Part shown: positions 51,602 through 61,222 of the stretch, piece by piece | Position numbering within the stretch: position 1 is the stretch's first letter | How the letters are laid out: every line of letters starts with the position of its first letter | Source of the DNA: Acinetobacter kookii | GTDB taxonomy: Bacteria; Pseudomonadota; Gammaproteobacteria; Pseudomonadales; Moraxellaceae | Reading direction: 5' to 3' | NCBI RefSeq assembly: GCF_900096895.1 | Contig: NZ_FMYO01000001.1 | Location: 124,001-188,000, forward strand | Length of the DNA: 64,000 nt | Translations under genes and position numbers: made by a program | The notes under the pieces: generated by a model | Seen by the model: the letters and a program-made list of their open reading frames with translations, nothing else | What the model was told of the DNA's origin: nothing | Database searches by the model: none

Positions 51602-52900
51602 TTAATGTTTTAACAACACATTTGGATCCAGAGTTTGCACCATTTGCAGGCGCTGGTCTGCATAAATATCGGTATATGGCGCGAGGATGCGCATAAAGCG
51701 ATCGAAATACAGCATTTGCTTAAACAGCAAGGCAAAGTCACGCGGGAAACGAATGCCATGACGCTCGCCCACGCCCACCATATCCATCATGATGTCGTTT
51801 AAATCGGCCGGATTGGAAGTCAGTAATTCCTGAGGATCGGCCAAAAGTACCCCACTGAACAGACGTTCCAAATCGGCAGCAAGGACTTTGGTGTCAATTG
51901 CAACAGCGGTCATGCCCATTTTCAGCATGTTTTCTGCCATCAAGTTGTAGTCGGTTTTTTGCAGTGCATCCATAAAGGCAATACAGGCCGTCCAGACTTC
52001 AGGTTTCAGTTGACCGACGATGCCAAAATCGATAAAACCGACCCGGCCATCTTCAAGCAGCATCAGGTTTCCGGCATGCAGGTCTGCATGGAAGCTGTTA
52101 CACATCATCAAGCTGCCAAACCAGGTATTCATGGCGGTAATAAGCACCTGAGACGGGTCTTTCGCCACCTTTTTCACTACATCAAAATCGGTCAATGGTA
52201 CGCCATATAAGCGCTGCATGGTCAATACACGGCGGGTTGAATATTGATGATAAACCTTCGGTGCAGTGGCTTTCTGGTTTTGCGTTATATTTAGGTAATT
52301 AACAAAATCATCCAGGTTTTGCGCTTCTTCAATAAAGTCGACTTCGCGCACCATACGGGTTTTAATTTCATCGACTATGTCAGCAAGTGAGGCAAATTTC
52401 ACTTTCGGTACGGCTTTTTCCAGAACCTTGGTGGCCCAGTGCAAGACATTCAAGTCAGTATACAGGATGGTTTCTACACCCGGTTTTTGCACTTTAATCA
52501 CAACATCTTCACCAGTCACCAGTTTGGCTGCGTGAACCTGTGCAATAGAGGCTGAAGCTAAAGGCTTTTCATCAATGGACGCAAAAATTTCATCCAGATT
52601 TCTGCCTGCAAATTCAGAAGCCAATACGCCTTGCACATAACTAAAAGGCAAAGATGGGGTCTGATCTAAACAGCCCTGAAATTCTTCCACATATTCACGT
52701 GGAAATAATGACGGTGTGCTGGCAATAAACTGTCCGAGCTTGATATAAGTTGAACCGAGTGATTCAAAAGTTTCACGCATGAGCTTGGCGTTACTTGGTT
52801 TTTCTGTGGCGTATTTAAAGCCGGCTTTTGCTGCAATTACAGCCGTTTCCCCAACACGGGCAACTGAACGCAGACCATCTAACCAGATATTGTTTTTCAT
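51602..52900 (-). CDS. ABC1/UbiB-family atypical kinase
   Basis: A 432-aa protein. Family motifs: K-x-G-Q in YIKLGQFIASTPSLFP (about 50), the Ala-rich loop PLASASIAQVHAA, VVIKVQKPGV with the ATP-binding Lys, and the catalytic DLHAGNLMLLEDGRVGFIDFG. UbiB proteins support ubiquinone synthesis or lipid trafficking. It is shorter than UbiB (~546 aa) and lacks its C-terminal membrane pair, so I leave out a symbol. Confidence 0.88.
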   Translation of the reverse strand: MKNNIWLDGLRSVARVGETAVIAAKAGFKYATEKPSNAKLMRETFESLGSTYIKLGQFIASTPSLFPREYVEEFQGCLDQTPSLPFSYVQGVLASEFAGRNLDEIFASIDEKPLASASIAQVHAAKLVTGEDVVIKVQKPGVETILYTDLNVLHWATKVLEKAVPKVKFASLADIVDEIKTRMVREVDFIEEAQNLDDFVNYLNITQNQKATAPKVYHQYSTRRVLTMQRLYGVPLTDFDVVKKVAKDPSQVLITAMNTWFGSLMMCNSFHADLHAGNLMLLEDGRVGFIDFGIVGQLKPEVWTACIAFMDALQKTDYNLMAENMLKMGMTAVAIDTKVLAADLERLFSGVLLADPQELLTSNPADLNDIMMDMVGVGERHGIRFPRDFALLFKQMLYFDRFMRILAPYTDIYADQRLQMVQTLDPNVLLKH

Positions 52901-52958
52901 AATGTCAGCTTAGAATTAAATTGTAGTGAGTGTAGCAAAAAAATATGCGCTTGCAGGT

Positions 52959-53729
52959 TTATCTTGCCTGACAGATTGGACAATCTGTATCTTTTTCGAA
53001 AGCAAGCAAACGCTGTTTCATGCTTAAGCCATCCCAAAGCATCAGTTTCTGCTTCAGTGCTGTTTTGCCCAGTCCCAAATAGAGTAAAGCATGATGGGCT
53101 TGCAAGCTGGCCATCACATTCGGGGTTGTGGCTAATACGCCAGAATCGGCGCAGCGCAGGTTTTCATTAGCATGCTGTTCTTTGGGAAACAGACATTCAT
53201 AGCAGGCAGATTCGCCTTCTACCATAAACAGCTGTCCCTGAAAACCAATCGCGGAAGCACTGATTAAAGGGACATTGAATTGCTTGCAGACTTGGTTAAC
53301 CAGGTAACGCGAGGTGAAATTATCGCAGCCATCCAAAACCAGATCTTGCGCTGCAATGAATGCTTCTGCATTGCCCTCATCCAGTTTTACTGTTTGAGAT
53401 TCAACACGGATATGCGGATTGATCTGCTGTAATCGCTTGGCCAGTATTTCAGCTTTATAGAAGCCAATATTTTCTTCTACATAGGCGATTTGCCGTTGCA
53501 AATTACTCATTTCAATGGTATCAGCATCAATTAAGGTGATTTTCCCCACACCTGCCCGAGCAAGCAGTTCAGCTGTGGTACAGCCAATTCCACCACAACC
53601 GACAATCAGGACATTGGCAAGTTTCAGTTTTTCCTGTGCTTCAATGTCCCAGCCCTCCAGCAGAATTTGACGGCTATAGAGATGCATTTCTTCATCAGTT
53701 AACTCTAGGTCCATATCTACATCAGTCAC
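52959..53729 (-). CDS. moeB: MoeB/ThiF-family adenylyltransferase
   Basis: A 256-aa E1-like enzyme. The nucleotide site GCGGIGCTTAELLARAGVG, the D-x-D-x-x-x-x-SNLQRQ segment and the catalytic DGCDNFTSR are present. Zinc cysteines appear as CYECLFP and CPICQ. It activates the C-terminal Gly of a small sulfur carrier: MoaD for molybdopterin, or ThiS; MoeB is the better fit by length. It starts at GTG 53729 or ATG 53714. It is 58 bases upstream of the ABC1 kinase gene, so an operon is possible. The PrfA/PrmC genes, common companions of moeB, lie 8 kb away. Confidence 0.8.
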   Translation of the reverse strand: MTDVDMDLELTDEEMHLYSRQILLEGWDIEAQEKLKLANVLIVGCGGIGCTTAELLARAGVGKITLIDADTIEMSNLQRQIAYVEENIGFYKAEILAKRLQQINPHIRVESQTVKLDEGNAEAFIAAQDLVLDGCDNFTSRYLVNQVCKQFNVPLISASAIGFQGQLFMVEGESACYECLFPKEQHANENLRCADSGVLATTPNVMASLQAHHALLYLGLGKTALKQKLMLWDGLSMKQRLLAFEKDTDCPICQAR

Positions 53730-53811
53730 TTGCCAATCCCTATCCGTACAATCGCTTTATCTAAATTCAGCATGAATTATAGTTCAAAATAATGACTAAA
53801 GAAGACTAAAT

Positions 53812-53834
53812 AAAAAAAGCACCCTTTCGGGTGC
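53812..53834 (-). terminator. acyl-CoA synthetase gene terminator
   Basis: GCACCC / GGGTGC, 4-base loop, with seven A on the left that read as T on the minus strand. Confidence 0.75.
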
Positions 53835-53867
53835 AAGAGCATGAAACTTTAAAAAACAAAAAAGGGT

Positions 53868-55514
53868 TTAACTGACTTTCTGGATTCCCTGCATGTTGGC
53901 AATTTCCTGCTGCTTGAGTAAATTGCGCTGAATTTTACCACTCGAGGTTTTAGGCAAGCCTTCGACAAATTCAATTTCTTTAGGATAGGCATGCTTCGAT
54001 AAACGCGAACGGACATATTCCTGAAGTTTATGGCTTAACTCATCCGAAGCTGAGAATTGCGGTTTCAGCACCACAAAAGCTTTCACCACTTCGGTACGTT
54101 CCGGGTCTGGTTTGCCAATGACTGCAGACTCCAAGACTTCGGCACATTCCAGCAGCGTGCTTTCCACATCGAAAGGCCCCACACGATAGCCTGACGTTGT
54201 AATGACATCGTCTGCACGACCAATGAAATCTACACCTCCGAGTTCATTTAATTTCACCGTATCACCGGTTAAATAATAATGCCCAACAAATGATTTACGG
54301 TTATTGCCGCCATAACCTTTAAACCAGGTTAAAGGCGATTGGGAAAAGTCGATCGCCAAGGTGCCAATGCCGCCTTTTTCAACTTCTTCATGGTTTTGAT
54401 TCAATACTGCAAAACGATGTCCCGGGTTGGCAAAACCTGCGGAACCGACTTTCTTTTCATGTTGCAAAGCATGATGGTTGGCAATCACCATGCCCAGTTC
54501 AGTCTGGCCATATTGATCATAAATATTGACATTCAGGTCATGATTAAACCAGTGAATCACTTCCGGGGTTAATGGCTCGCCTGCGCTACTGACCGCTCGT
54601 AAATGCTCTTTAATGGAAGGATCAAATTTTTCCTTGAATCCAAAGAACATCCGGAAAGCAGTTGGTGAACCGGTCAAATTGCTGACTTTATATTTCTTAA
54701 TGATCTGCACGGCGTTATCTACACTAAAGGCACGTTCATCCATAATGATGCTGTGCCCCAGACTTAAAGGTCCGGTAATGCAATAATACAAGCCATACGC
54801 CCAACCCGGATCGGCCAGATTCCAGAAAGAGTCTTCTTCACGCAAATCCACCGCATGGATCATATAGCCTTTAAATGCCAGCAGCGCCTTTAAAGGAACC
54901 TGCACCGATTTTGCCAAACCTGTGGTACCTGAAGTGAACATCATCAGGAAATCATCTACAAAAGTCTGCATCACCGGTTCAAAAGATTCTGACTGCCCAG
55001 CCAGTTCTGTCCAGAAATCGGCGTCTAGGTGACTTGAAGCATCACCTGGATGGACTGTTAAAATATGCGGTACGGTCACACCGTTCAGTTTTGAGCGTTG
55101 TTCTGCATTGGTCACAATCAATTGGGTTTTGGCGGTATTGATCCGGTGCTCAATGGCTTTGGACTCAAAAGCAGTAAACAATGGCTGGTAAATTGCACCC
55201 ATGCGCCAGGTGGCTAAAATGGTAATCAGCAGTTCAGGCGTACGCGGCAATAAACCGGCAATGCAATCCCCTGACTTTAAGCCAATCGAGCTGAAATAAT
55301 TAGCCAGTTTTCCAGAGGCTTCTGCCAGCTGTTCAAATGTCCATTCCGCAGATTCGCCATTTTTGCCTTCCCAGATTAAAGCCGTTTTATTTAAACCGAG
55401 ATAACGATCACAGCATTCCACATAGGCATTGACTGACTCGGCGGTACCGACCAGTTGCTCTGCAAGAAAATCATCAAAATTAAACTCTTGATATGCTTGT
55501 TGTAGTGTCTTCAT
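53868..55514 (-). CDS. AMP-forming acyl-CoA synthetase
   Basis: About 548 aa. ANL-superfamily motifs in order: P-loop TSGTTGLAKS (about 200), YDQYGQTELG, YLTGDTVKL, the hinge GRADDVITTSGYRVGP and the catalytic Lys in KTSSGKIQRN. It activates a carboxylic acid to its CoA ester; the W-G-type pocket segment (ADPGWAYGLYY) resembles medium-chain/acetate-type enzymes, but the substrate is not fixed. The ATG at 55514 follows GAGAGGTGG; GTG at 55523 is unlikely. It lies in the same direction as the acyl-CoA dehydrogenase and SDR genes. The 241-base gap to the dehydrogenase gene holds a small hairpin (55543-55562). Confidence 0.9.
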   Translation of the reverse strand: MKTLQQAYQEFNFDDFLAEQLVGTAESVNAYVECCDRYLGLNKTALIWEGKNGESAEWTFEQLAEASGKLANYFSSIGLKSGDCIAGLLPRTPELLITILATWRMGAIYQPLFTAFESKAIEHRINTAKTQLIVTNAEQRSKLNGVTVPHILTVHPGDASSHLDADFWTELAGQSESFEPVMQTFVDDFLMMFTSGTTGLAKSVQVPLKALLAFKGYMIHAVDLREEDSFWNLADPGWAYGLYYCITGPLSLGHSIIMDERAFSVDNAVQIIKKYKVSNLTGSPTAFRMFFGFKEKFDPSIKEHLRAVSSAGEPLTPEVIHWFNHDLNVNIYDQYGQTELGMVIANHHALQHEKKVGSAGFANPGHRFAVLNQNHEEVEKGGIGTLAIDFSQSPLTWFKGYGGNNRKSFVGHYYLTGDTVKLNELGGVDFIGRADDVITTSGYRVGPFDVESTLLECAEVLESAVIGKPDPERTEVVKAFVVLKPQFSASDELSHKLQEYVRSRLSKHAYPKEIEFVEGLPKTSSGKIQRNLLKQQEIANMQGIQKVS

Positions 55515-55755
55515 GACGACCACCTCTCATCCGTTATTTTATAAGCAAAGCTCCTGCTTTGCTGATCCATTTTGCTTATTGTTCTTACTCTAAACATGCC
55601 AAACCTGATTCAGCATCTTTAAGCTTTTTTACTTCACATTTGACTTAGATAAACATGATTTCCAGGCTCCTGCAATTTCCTTATCCATCAGAAAATGTGC
55701 AGGATTTGAACACCGACTAAAGTCTAAAATTTAGCCATTTGAAGCTTTAGCCGGT

Positions 55756-56892
55756 TTAGATTTTAGTCACCTCGCGTGCAATGACCAGGCGTTGAATATC
55801 CGAAGCCCCTTCATAAATCTGGCTGACCCGTACATCGCGGTAAATCCGCTCTACCGGAAAATCCGACACATAGCCATAACCGCCATGAATCTGAATGGCA
55901 TCGGAGCACACCCGCTCTGCTATGGTGGATGCGAACAGCTTGGCCATAGAGGCTTCTTTTAAACAAGGCAGCCCTGCATCTTTTAAGGTTGCCGCATGGA
56001 AAATCAGTTGCCGTGCCGCTTCAATCTGGGTGGCCATATCTGCCAGACGGAATGCGACCGCCTGATGCTGCACAATCTCTACCCCAAAAGCTTTGCGTTC
56101 ATTGGCATATTCCACCGCAGCATCCAGTGCAGCACGCGCCATGCCGACGGATTGTGCTGCAATGCCGATACGACCGGATTCTAGGTTAGATAAAGCGATC
56201 TTGTAGCCTTCTCCTTCCTTGCCAAGTAGGTTTTCAGCAGGAATACGGCAATTTTCAAAAATGATGGTGGCGGTATCTGAGCAATGCTGTCCCATTTTTT
56301 CTTCCAGACGAGACACGATATAGCCTTCTGTGTCTGTAGGAACCAGGAAACAGGAAATGCCTTTTTTCCCGGCAGCTTTATCGGTCACGGCAAATACAAT
56401 CGCCACTTGGGCATGTTTGCCTGTGGTAATAAACTGTTTGGTGCCATTCAATACCCATTCATCTCCATCACGTTCTGCCTTACATTCCAGTGCACCGGCA
56501 TCGGAACCGGCTTGCGGTTCGGTAAGACAGAAACATCCAAGCCATTCACCTGTAGCCAGTTTGGTAAGATATTTCTGTTTCTGCTCTTCTGTACCATAAC
56601 GCTGGGTAATGCCACACGGCAATGAATTTTGTACGCTGACAATGGTTGAAATCGCGCCATCACCTGCGGCAATTTCTTCCAAGGCAACGACTAAGGACAC
56701 ATAATCCAGACCTGCACCGCCCCATTGTTCAGACACAGTCATGCCCAAAGCACCCAGCTCACCCAGTTCTTTCAGTTCTTGTGCAGGAAATTGCGCAGTT
56801 TTATCACGTTCTGCCGCAGTTGGTTTCAGTTTGTTTTGCGAATAATTGCGCAACATGTCCTGAACCATCTTTTGTTCGTCATTTAAAATCAT
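55756..56892 (-). CDS. acyl-CoA dehydrogenase
   Basis: A 378-aa flavoprotein of standard length. Seen are FCLTEPQAGSDAGAL (substrate loop), QFITTGKHA (FAD-binding), GRIGIAAQSVGMARAALD, and the C-terminal QIHGGYGYVSDFPVERIYRD with the catalytic Glu in YEGASDIQRL. It forms the trans-2 double bond of an acyl-CoA and passes electrons to ETF. Neighbouring acyl-CoA synthetase and SDR genes indicate a fatty-acid or branched-chain oxidation route. Confidence 0.93.
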   Translation of the reverse strand: MILNDEQKMVQDMLRNYSQNKLKPTAAERDKTAQFPAQELKELGELGALGMTVSEQWGGAGLDYVSLVVALEEIAAGDGAISTIVSVQNSLPCGITQRYGTEEQKQKYLTKLATGEWLGCFCLTEPQAGSDAGALECKAERDGDEWVLNGTKQFITTGKHAQVAIVFAVTDKAAGKKGISCFLVPTDTEGYIVSRLEEKMGQHCSDTATIIFENCRIPAENLLGKEGEGYKIALSNLESGRIGIAAQSVGMARAALDAAVEYANERKAFGVEIVQHQAVAFRLADMATQIEAARQLIFHAATLKDAGLPCLKEASMAKLFASTIAERVCSDAIQIHGGYGYVSDFPVERIYRDVRVSQIYEGASDIQRLVIAREVTKI

Positions 56893-56972
56893 TGAGCTTC
56901 CCTCTCATGTTTCACATTCAGTTTTTAAAATTCTTTATTTATAAAAATTTAAGAAATATTTGATACACGACA

Positions 56973-57098
56973 ATCCCATTCGCAACCTGACATACATCTA
57001 AAAGATAATGTTTCTGCGAGACAAGGGACTGTAATTTTGATTAAACAGGTTTTGCGAATGGGGATGGTTTTGCCTACTTTTCCCGAAAGAAAAGTAGG
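56973..57098. repeat. intergenic element with inverted ends and an inner-type hairpin
   Basis: ATCCCATTCGCAA (56973-56985) faces TTGCGAATGGGGAT (57052-57065; one extra G). Just right of it CCTACTTTT / AAAAGTAGG (57073-57098) form a hairpin. The 278-base gap between the dehydrogenase and SDR genes holds no gene. This has the look of a dispersed MITE- or REP-like element. Confidence 0.45.
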
Positions 57099-57170
57099 TC
57101 GAACCGAAGGTTAAACAGAGTTTTATTACATATTGAAAAGACTCCATCATGCCGCCGCAATTATCAATAA

Positions 57171-57941
57171 TTACTTAGGCTGCATACGTATCGCGCCATC
57201 CAGACGAATCACTTCACCATTCAAATACGTATTTTCAAAAATATGCCCAACCAGATGTGCAAACTCTTCCGGTTTCGCCAAACGCGATGGAAACGGCACC
57301 ATTTGTCCCAAAGCATCCTGCACATTCTGCGGCATGGCTTTCAGCATCGGCGTTTCCATAATGCCTGGTGCAATAGTCATCACACGAATCGCCTCACGTG
57401 CCAGCTCACGTGCCAACGGTAAAGTCATAGATACCACAGCACCTTTAGAAGCAGCATAAGCCGCTTGCCCGAGCTGTCCTTCAAATGCAGCCACTGAAGC
57501 GGTATTAACAATGACACCGCGCTCTTCTTCACCTGCCTGCAATTGATATTTCGCCATCAAACTTGCCGCAAAACGGATCATGTTAAAGGTGCCACTGACA
57601 TTAATATTCAGTACTTTCTGGAACATGCCCAAATCATGAATGCCATCACGACCCAGTACTTTGGCAGACGGTGCAATTCCTGCGCAGTTCACCAGGCCAT
57701 TTAACTGACCATACTGCTGTTCAATATTTTCAAAGAAGACTTTGACTGCATGCTCATCGGTCACATCCAGTTTTACAAAGACCGAATGTTCGCCCAAACG
57801 CTGCTGCATTTCCTGACCCAGTTCCTGGTTCATATCCACCATAATCACCTGAGCACCCTGACCCACCAGATAAGTGGCTGTGGCTGCACCCAAACCCGAT
57901 GCACCGCCTGTCACGACAAATACTTTTCCTTGAATTTTCAT
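57171..57941 (-). CDS. short-chain dehydrogenase, 3-hydroxyacyl-CoA dehydrogenase type 2-like
   Basis: A 256-aa SDR: cofactor motif TGGASGLGAA (about 12-21), acidic VDMNQE after beta-2 (favouring NAD), NCAGIAPS, and the catalytic Ser/Tyr/Lys in NTASVAAFEGQLGQAAYAAS + K. The sequence pattern is that of HSD17B10-type enzymes, which oxidise 3-hydroxy-(2-methyl)acyl-CoA. It fits the step after dehydrogenation and hydration in acyl-CoA breakdown; a hydratase and a thiolase are not in the cluster. Divergent from the AraC gene (42-base gap). Confidence 0.9.
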   Translation of the reverse strand: MKIQGKVFVVTGGASGLGAATATYLVGQGAQVIMVDMNQELGQEMQQRLGEHSVFVKLDVTDEHAVKVFFENIEQQYGQLNGLVNCAGIAPSAKVLGRDGIHDLGMFQKVLNINVSGTFNMIRFAASLMAKYQLQAGEEERGVIVNTASVAAFEGQLGQAAYAASKGAVVSMTLPLARELAREAIRVMTIAPGIMETPMLKAMPQNVQDALGQMVPFPSRLAKPEEFAHLVGHIFENTYLNGEVIRLDGAIRMQPK

Positions 57942-57983
57942 TTTCTGTTCCTGTTAATTCTTTGAATAAACACTCGACTTAAG

Positions 57984-59120
57984 ATGCAGAGTAAATGCAG
58001 TTCAGCTAGAGTACAATTTCCAAACCTTGCATCCTTTATGATGGATTTGGACAATCCAGATCACGGCAGCAAAAATACGGAATACGGATATCTGTACATG
58101 AATGAACAAGAGCTAAATTACAGTAAAGGTACAATCTCGATCAGTCTGGTGCATGAAGCGCTTTTATCTGCCCAACATCAGGGATTAAACACACAAAACA
58201 TCCTGATCAAATCCGGTATTCCTGTTGAGCTGCTGCACTCCAGTAAAGCCCGTGTATCTGTTTCTCAATATGCCCAGCTCTGGACCGAACTGGCCGATGC
58301 CATGAACGACGAATTTTTTGGGATGGACAGCCACCCCATGCGTCGCGGCAGTTTTAAACTGTTATCCCAATCGGTCATGCATGCCGAAACCCTGGAAAAA
58401 GCCTTACAGCAAATTTTGCAGTTTTTAAATCTGGTTCTGGATGATTTTATCAGTCAATTATTTGTACAGGAAAACTATGCCTATATTGTGATTTATGAAA
58501 AGAAACAGACCAAAAGAATGTTTAGCTATGCCACCTATTTAATGCTGATTCATGCTTTGATGTGCTGGCTCAGCGGACAAAGGGTTTTACTCAACCAGAT
58601 TCAGCTCAAATGTGATGCACCGCTGGATGATCAGGACTATAAAGTCCGCTTTTGTGAAAACATTCAATACAATAGCAATGAAAACTATATCCAGTTCGAT
58701 GCCAATTATTTAAATATTCAAATTAAACAAGATAAACAGTCCTGGTATCAATTTATCAGGCAGACCCCGCACAACCTTTTGATCCGTTTTAAAAATCCGC
58801 ATGCCATTAGTTCTCAAATCCGTAAACATTTAATGAATGTTCCACCTGCCGAATGGCTTGAACTTAATGAAATTGCCCAGCGTTTAAATATGTCTGATGC
58901 CACGATGCAACGACGTTTAAAAAGCGAAGGCGTCAGTTATCAACAGCTGAAAAATGATATCCGACGTGATACAGCCATTGAATTCCTGACTAAAACTGAA
59001 AAAACCTTGCAGGAAATTAGCGATGAATTAAGTTTTCACGATCCAAGTGCATTTCATCGTGCTTTCAAGAAATGGACGGGTGTCAGCCCAGGTGCTTATC
59101 GCCAAAACAAGGATCTATGA
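57984..59120 (+). CDS. AraC-family regulator (OruR/ArgR-like layout)
   Basis: Up to 378 aa. The N-terminal 'Arabinose-binding' domain of the PF12625 type (about 55-240) is followed by two helix-turn-helix motifs (about 285-370; LNEIAQRLNMSDATMQRRLK and LQEISDELSFHDPSAFHRAF, then KKWTGVSPGAYR). The true start may be the ATG at 58098 (MNEQELNY), which agrees with the usual family beginning; upstream codons look less protein-like. Divergence from the SDR gene with a short gap suggests it controls the acyl-CoA cluster. Confidence 0.85.
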   Translation: MQSKCSSARVQFPNLASFMMDLDNPDHGSKNTEYGYLYMNEQELNYSKGTISISLVHEALLSAQHQGLNTQNILIKSGIPVELLHSSKARVSVSQYAQLWTELADAMNDEFFGMDSHPMRRGSFKLLSQSVMHAETLEKALQQILQFLNLVLDDFISQLFVQENYAYIVIYEKKQTKRMFSYATYLMLIHALMCWLSGQRVLLNQIQLKCDAPLDDQDYKVRFCENIQYNSNENYIQFDANYLNIQIKQDKQSWYQFIRQTPHNLLIRFKNPHAISSQIRKHLMNVPPAEWLELNEIAQRLNMSDATMQRRLKSEGVSYQQLKNDIRRDTAIEFLTKTEKTLQEISDELSFHDPSAFHRAFKKWTGVSPGAYRQNKDL

Positions 59121-59328
59121 ATTAATCTAATTAATAAAACAGTGTTTCCTTTCTCATGATTTAATAATTCTTTGCTTTTCATGAGTTTAAAAAATTGATC
59201 TATTTTTCGTCGGAATTTATTTGCAAAAAGTGACAAAATAGATTATTTTTCAACCAATTTAAAGGCATATCTTTATGTCTTTCTGCTGTACTCTCCCTGT
59301 TAAATCACCTTATATTAAAGGTTCTGAC

Positions 59329-59682
59329 ATGCTTAAGATGATTGATGTACTAGAGCAAAGCCTGGTGCAAAATTTTACTCATTCTCTCAACTCTCACACC
59401 GGTCAATTTGATGAGTTATTCAAGCAAGGCATTTTAAATACTTCTGATTCTGCACTTCAAAATGTAGTGGTCAATTTCTTCAATCGTGCAGATGCGATTG
59501 AAGCAGCGAAAGCACTGGATATCAGTGCTGAACGCATTGCCGCGCTGCAATCCGCTACAGCATTAAAGGATGATCAATATGTTGCAGATACGGCAAAAAT
59601 TGTGGCGCTTTGTTTAGCCCTTGAAACCGATGCTCTGGCACAGGTTGAAGTTTCAGACTGCTTACAAGATTATCCGATGTAA
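59329..59682 (+). CDS. 117-aa protein, unknown function
   Basis: Starts MLKMIDVLEQSLVQNF with AAAGG 9 bases upstream; the frame is open to 59275 but that part looks non-coding. It is all-helical and Ala-rich (NRADAIEAAKALDISAERIA), acidic and probably soluble. No family is recognised. It has its own terminator. Confidence 0.6.
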   Translation: MLKMIDVLEQSLVQNFTHSLNSHTGQFDELFKQGILNTSDSALQNVVVNFFNRADAIEAAKALDISAERIAALQSATALKDDQYVADTAKIVALCLALETDALAQVEVSDCLQDYPM

Positions 59683-59695
59683 TCTTGCAGAATAC

Positions 59696-59722
59696 AAAAA
59701 ACGGCTTTTAGGAGCCGTTTTT
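59696..59722 (+). terminator. Rho-independent terminator
   Basis: AAAAACGGCT / AGCCGTTTTT with a 6-base loop. Confidence 0.85.
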
Positions 59723-59800
59723 AATGCCTATTATTCCTCAATCTTTAACCTGCATGAATATCCATGCTTCAATCTTGAACAACTTGCTGCGGTCCTGGGA

Positions 59801-59926
59801 CTAATTCTGATCTTTTTTGTTTGTGTACCTGTTTAAGTTTTCCGGTGTAATATCTTCTTGGAAAAACAGAGCTCCATCATCGTTCAACCGCATTAAAATG
59901 TCAGGATCATTCACATCTCCAACGAG
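59801..59926 (-). pseudogene. C-terminal fragment of a lost gene
   Basis: 41 coding-like codons (DVNDPDILMRLNDDGALFFQ and on, ending NKKDQN) with an in-frame TGA before them. It has the wording of a protein end but no start. The remaining part of the 59837-60253 gap is AT-rich and empty. Confidence 0.3.
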
Positions 59927-60253
59927 TCATCAATTTATCGGTATTTTTATTATTTCAGCTGTCTCCGCCTAGAACTATTTGTCATTACATTGAAATGACC
60001 ATGCAATAACAAAAATCTTTTACACCTTAAACTTTTCTTTATTTCCTTTTATTCATGTTGATGTATGTTTTTTATATAAAATGAAAAAATAGAAATATTA
60101 AAAATAAATTTAATTACATTTCAAAAACTTAATATAAATTCATCAGCATATCTGGAATTAAGATAATTTTATAAAAATTACTTTTTTGTCTTCTGTCTTC
60201 ACTCACTGGCACTATTCGCCGCATCTCATTCAAATCATTTAATTGGGGCGTTT

Positions 60254-61222
60254 ATGCAAAATTCCGGCTTTAAAACCAAAATACTCACAGCGATCGCATT
60301 CGGCTTGGTCAGTCAATATAGCCTGGCAGCCCTCCCGGATACACTGAAGCTCGATTATGCCTATTACACTCCGACCAGTTTGGTCGTTAAAGAGCAGAAA
60401 TTATTGGAAAAGGCTTTACCCAATACCCAGATTAAATGGGTATTTAGCCAAGGCAGTAACCGTTCACTCGAGTATTTAAATAGTGGCAGTGTGGATTTTT
60501 CCTCTACGGCAGGCTTGGCTGCTGTACTCAGCCGTGCCAATGGTAGCCCGATTAAAACCGTTTATATCCAGAGTCAGCCTGAATGGACGGCTTTATTGGT
60601 CGCAAAAAATTCTCCAATTAAAAGCCTAAAAGATTTAAAAGGGAAAAAAATTGCCGCCACCAAAGGTACAGACCCTTTCCTGTTTACTCTGCAAGCACTG
60701 GAAACTGCGGGTTTGAATAAAAAGGATGTTCAGCTTGTCCATCTGCAACATCCGGATGGTAAAACCGCACTTGAACGTGGACAAGTCGATGCATGGGCCG
60801 GTTTAGATCCGCTGATGGCTTCTGCTCAAGTGCAGTCAGGTGCAAAATTGCTGTATCGAAATGTCGGTTTTAATAGTTATAGCGTATTAAGCACCAAGGA
60901 ACAATTTGCCAGCCAAAGTCCGGAAGCGATTGAAGCGGTCATTAAAGCCTATGAACAGGCACGTAAATGGGCCAAAGCCAATCCTGCTAAACTGGCCGAA
61001 TTGCTGGCACGTGAATCGAAACTGCCTATTGCTGTAGCCAAACTGCAACTCAGCCGTACCAATTTTGAACAAAACATCCCAACAGTCAAACATATCAATG
61101 CATTGAAAAAATCTGGAACCATTTTGACTGAAGAGGATTTGGTGCGTAAAGGAACCAATGTCAATCAGGTGATTGATCAGCTGTTTGATGCCAAATATGC
61201 GAACAAGGTTGTGAAAAAATAA
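60254..61222 (+). CDS. aliphatic-sulfonate-type ABC substrate-binding protein
   Basis: A 322-aa periplasmic protein with a Sec signal peptide (about 1-25; ILTAIAFGLVSQYSLAA). The mature part is a two-lobe NMT1/SsuA-type binding protein: LDYAYYTPTSLVVKEQ, ALPNTQIKWVFSQGSNRSLEYL, then LKGKKIAATKGTDP and ERGQVDAWAGLDPLMA. Substrate is probably a sulfonate or taurine-like compound, from family knowledge. GGGG precedes the ATG by 8 bases. Its stop shares one base with the permease start (TAATG). Confidence 0.85.
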   Translation: MQNSGFKTKILTAIAFGLVSQYSLAALPDTLKLDYAYYTPTSLVVKEQKLLEKALPNTQIKWVFSQGSNRSLEYLNSGSVDFSSTAGLAAVLSRANGSPIKTVYIQSQPEWTALLVAKNSPIKSLKDLKGKKIAATKGTDPFLFTLQALETAGLNKKDVQLVHLQHPDGKTALERGQVDAWAGLDPLMASAQVQSGAKLLYRNVGFNSYSVLSTKEQFASQSPEAIEAVIKAYEQARKWAKANPAKLAELLARESKLPIAVAKLQLSRTNFEQNIPTVKHINALKKSGTILTEEDLVRKGTNVNQVIDQLFDAKYANKVVKK

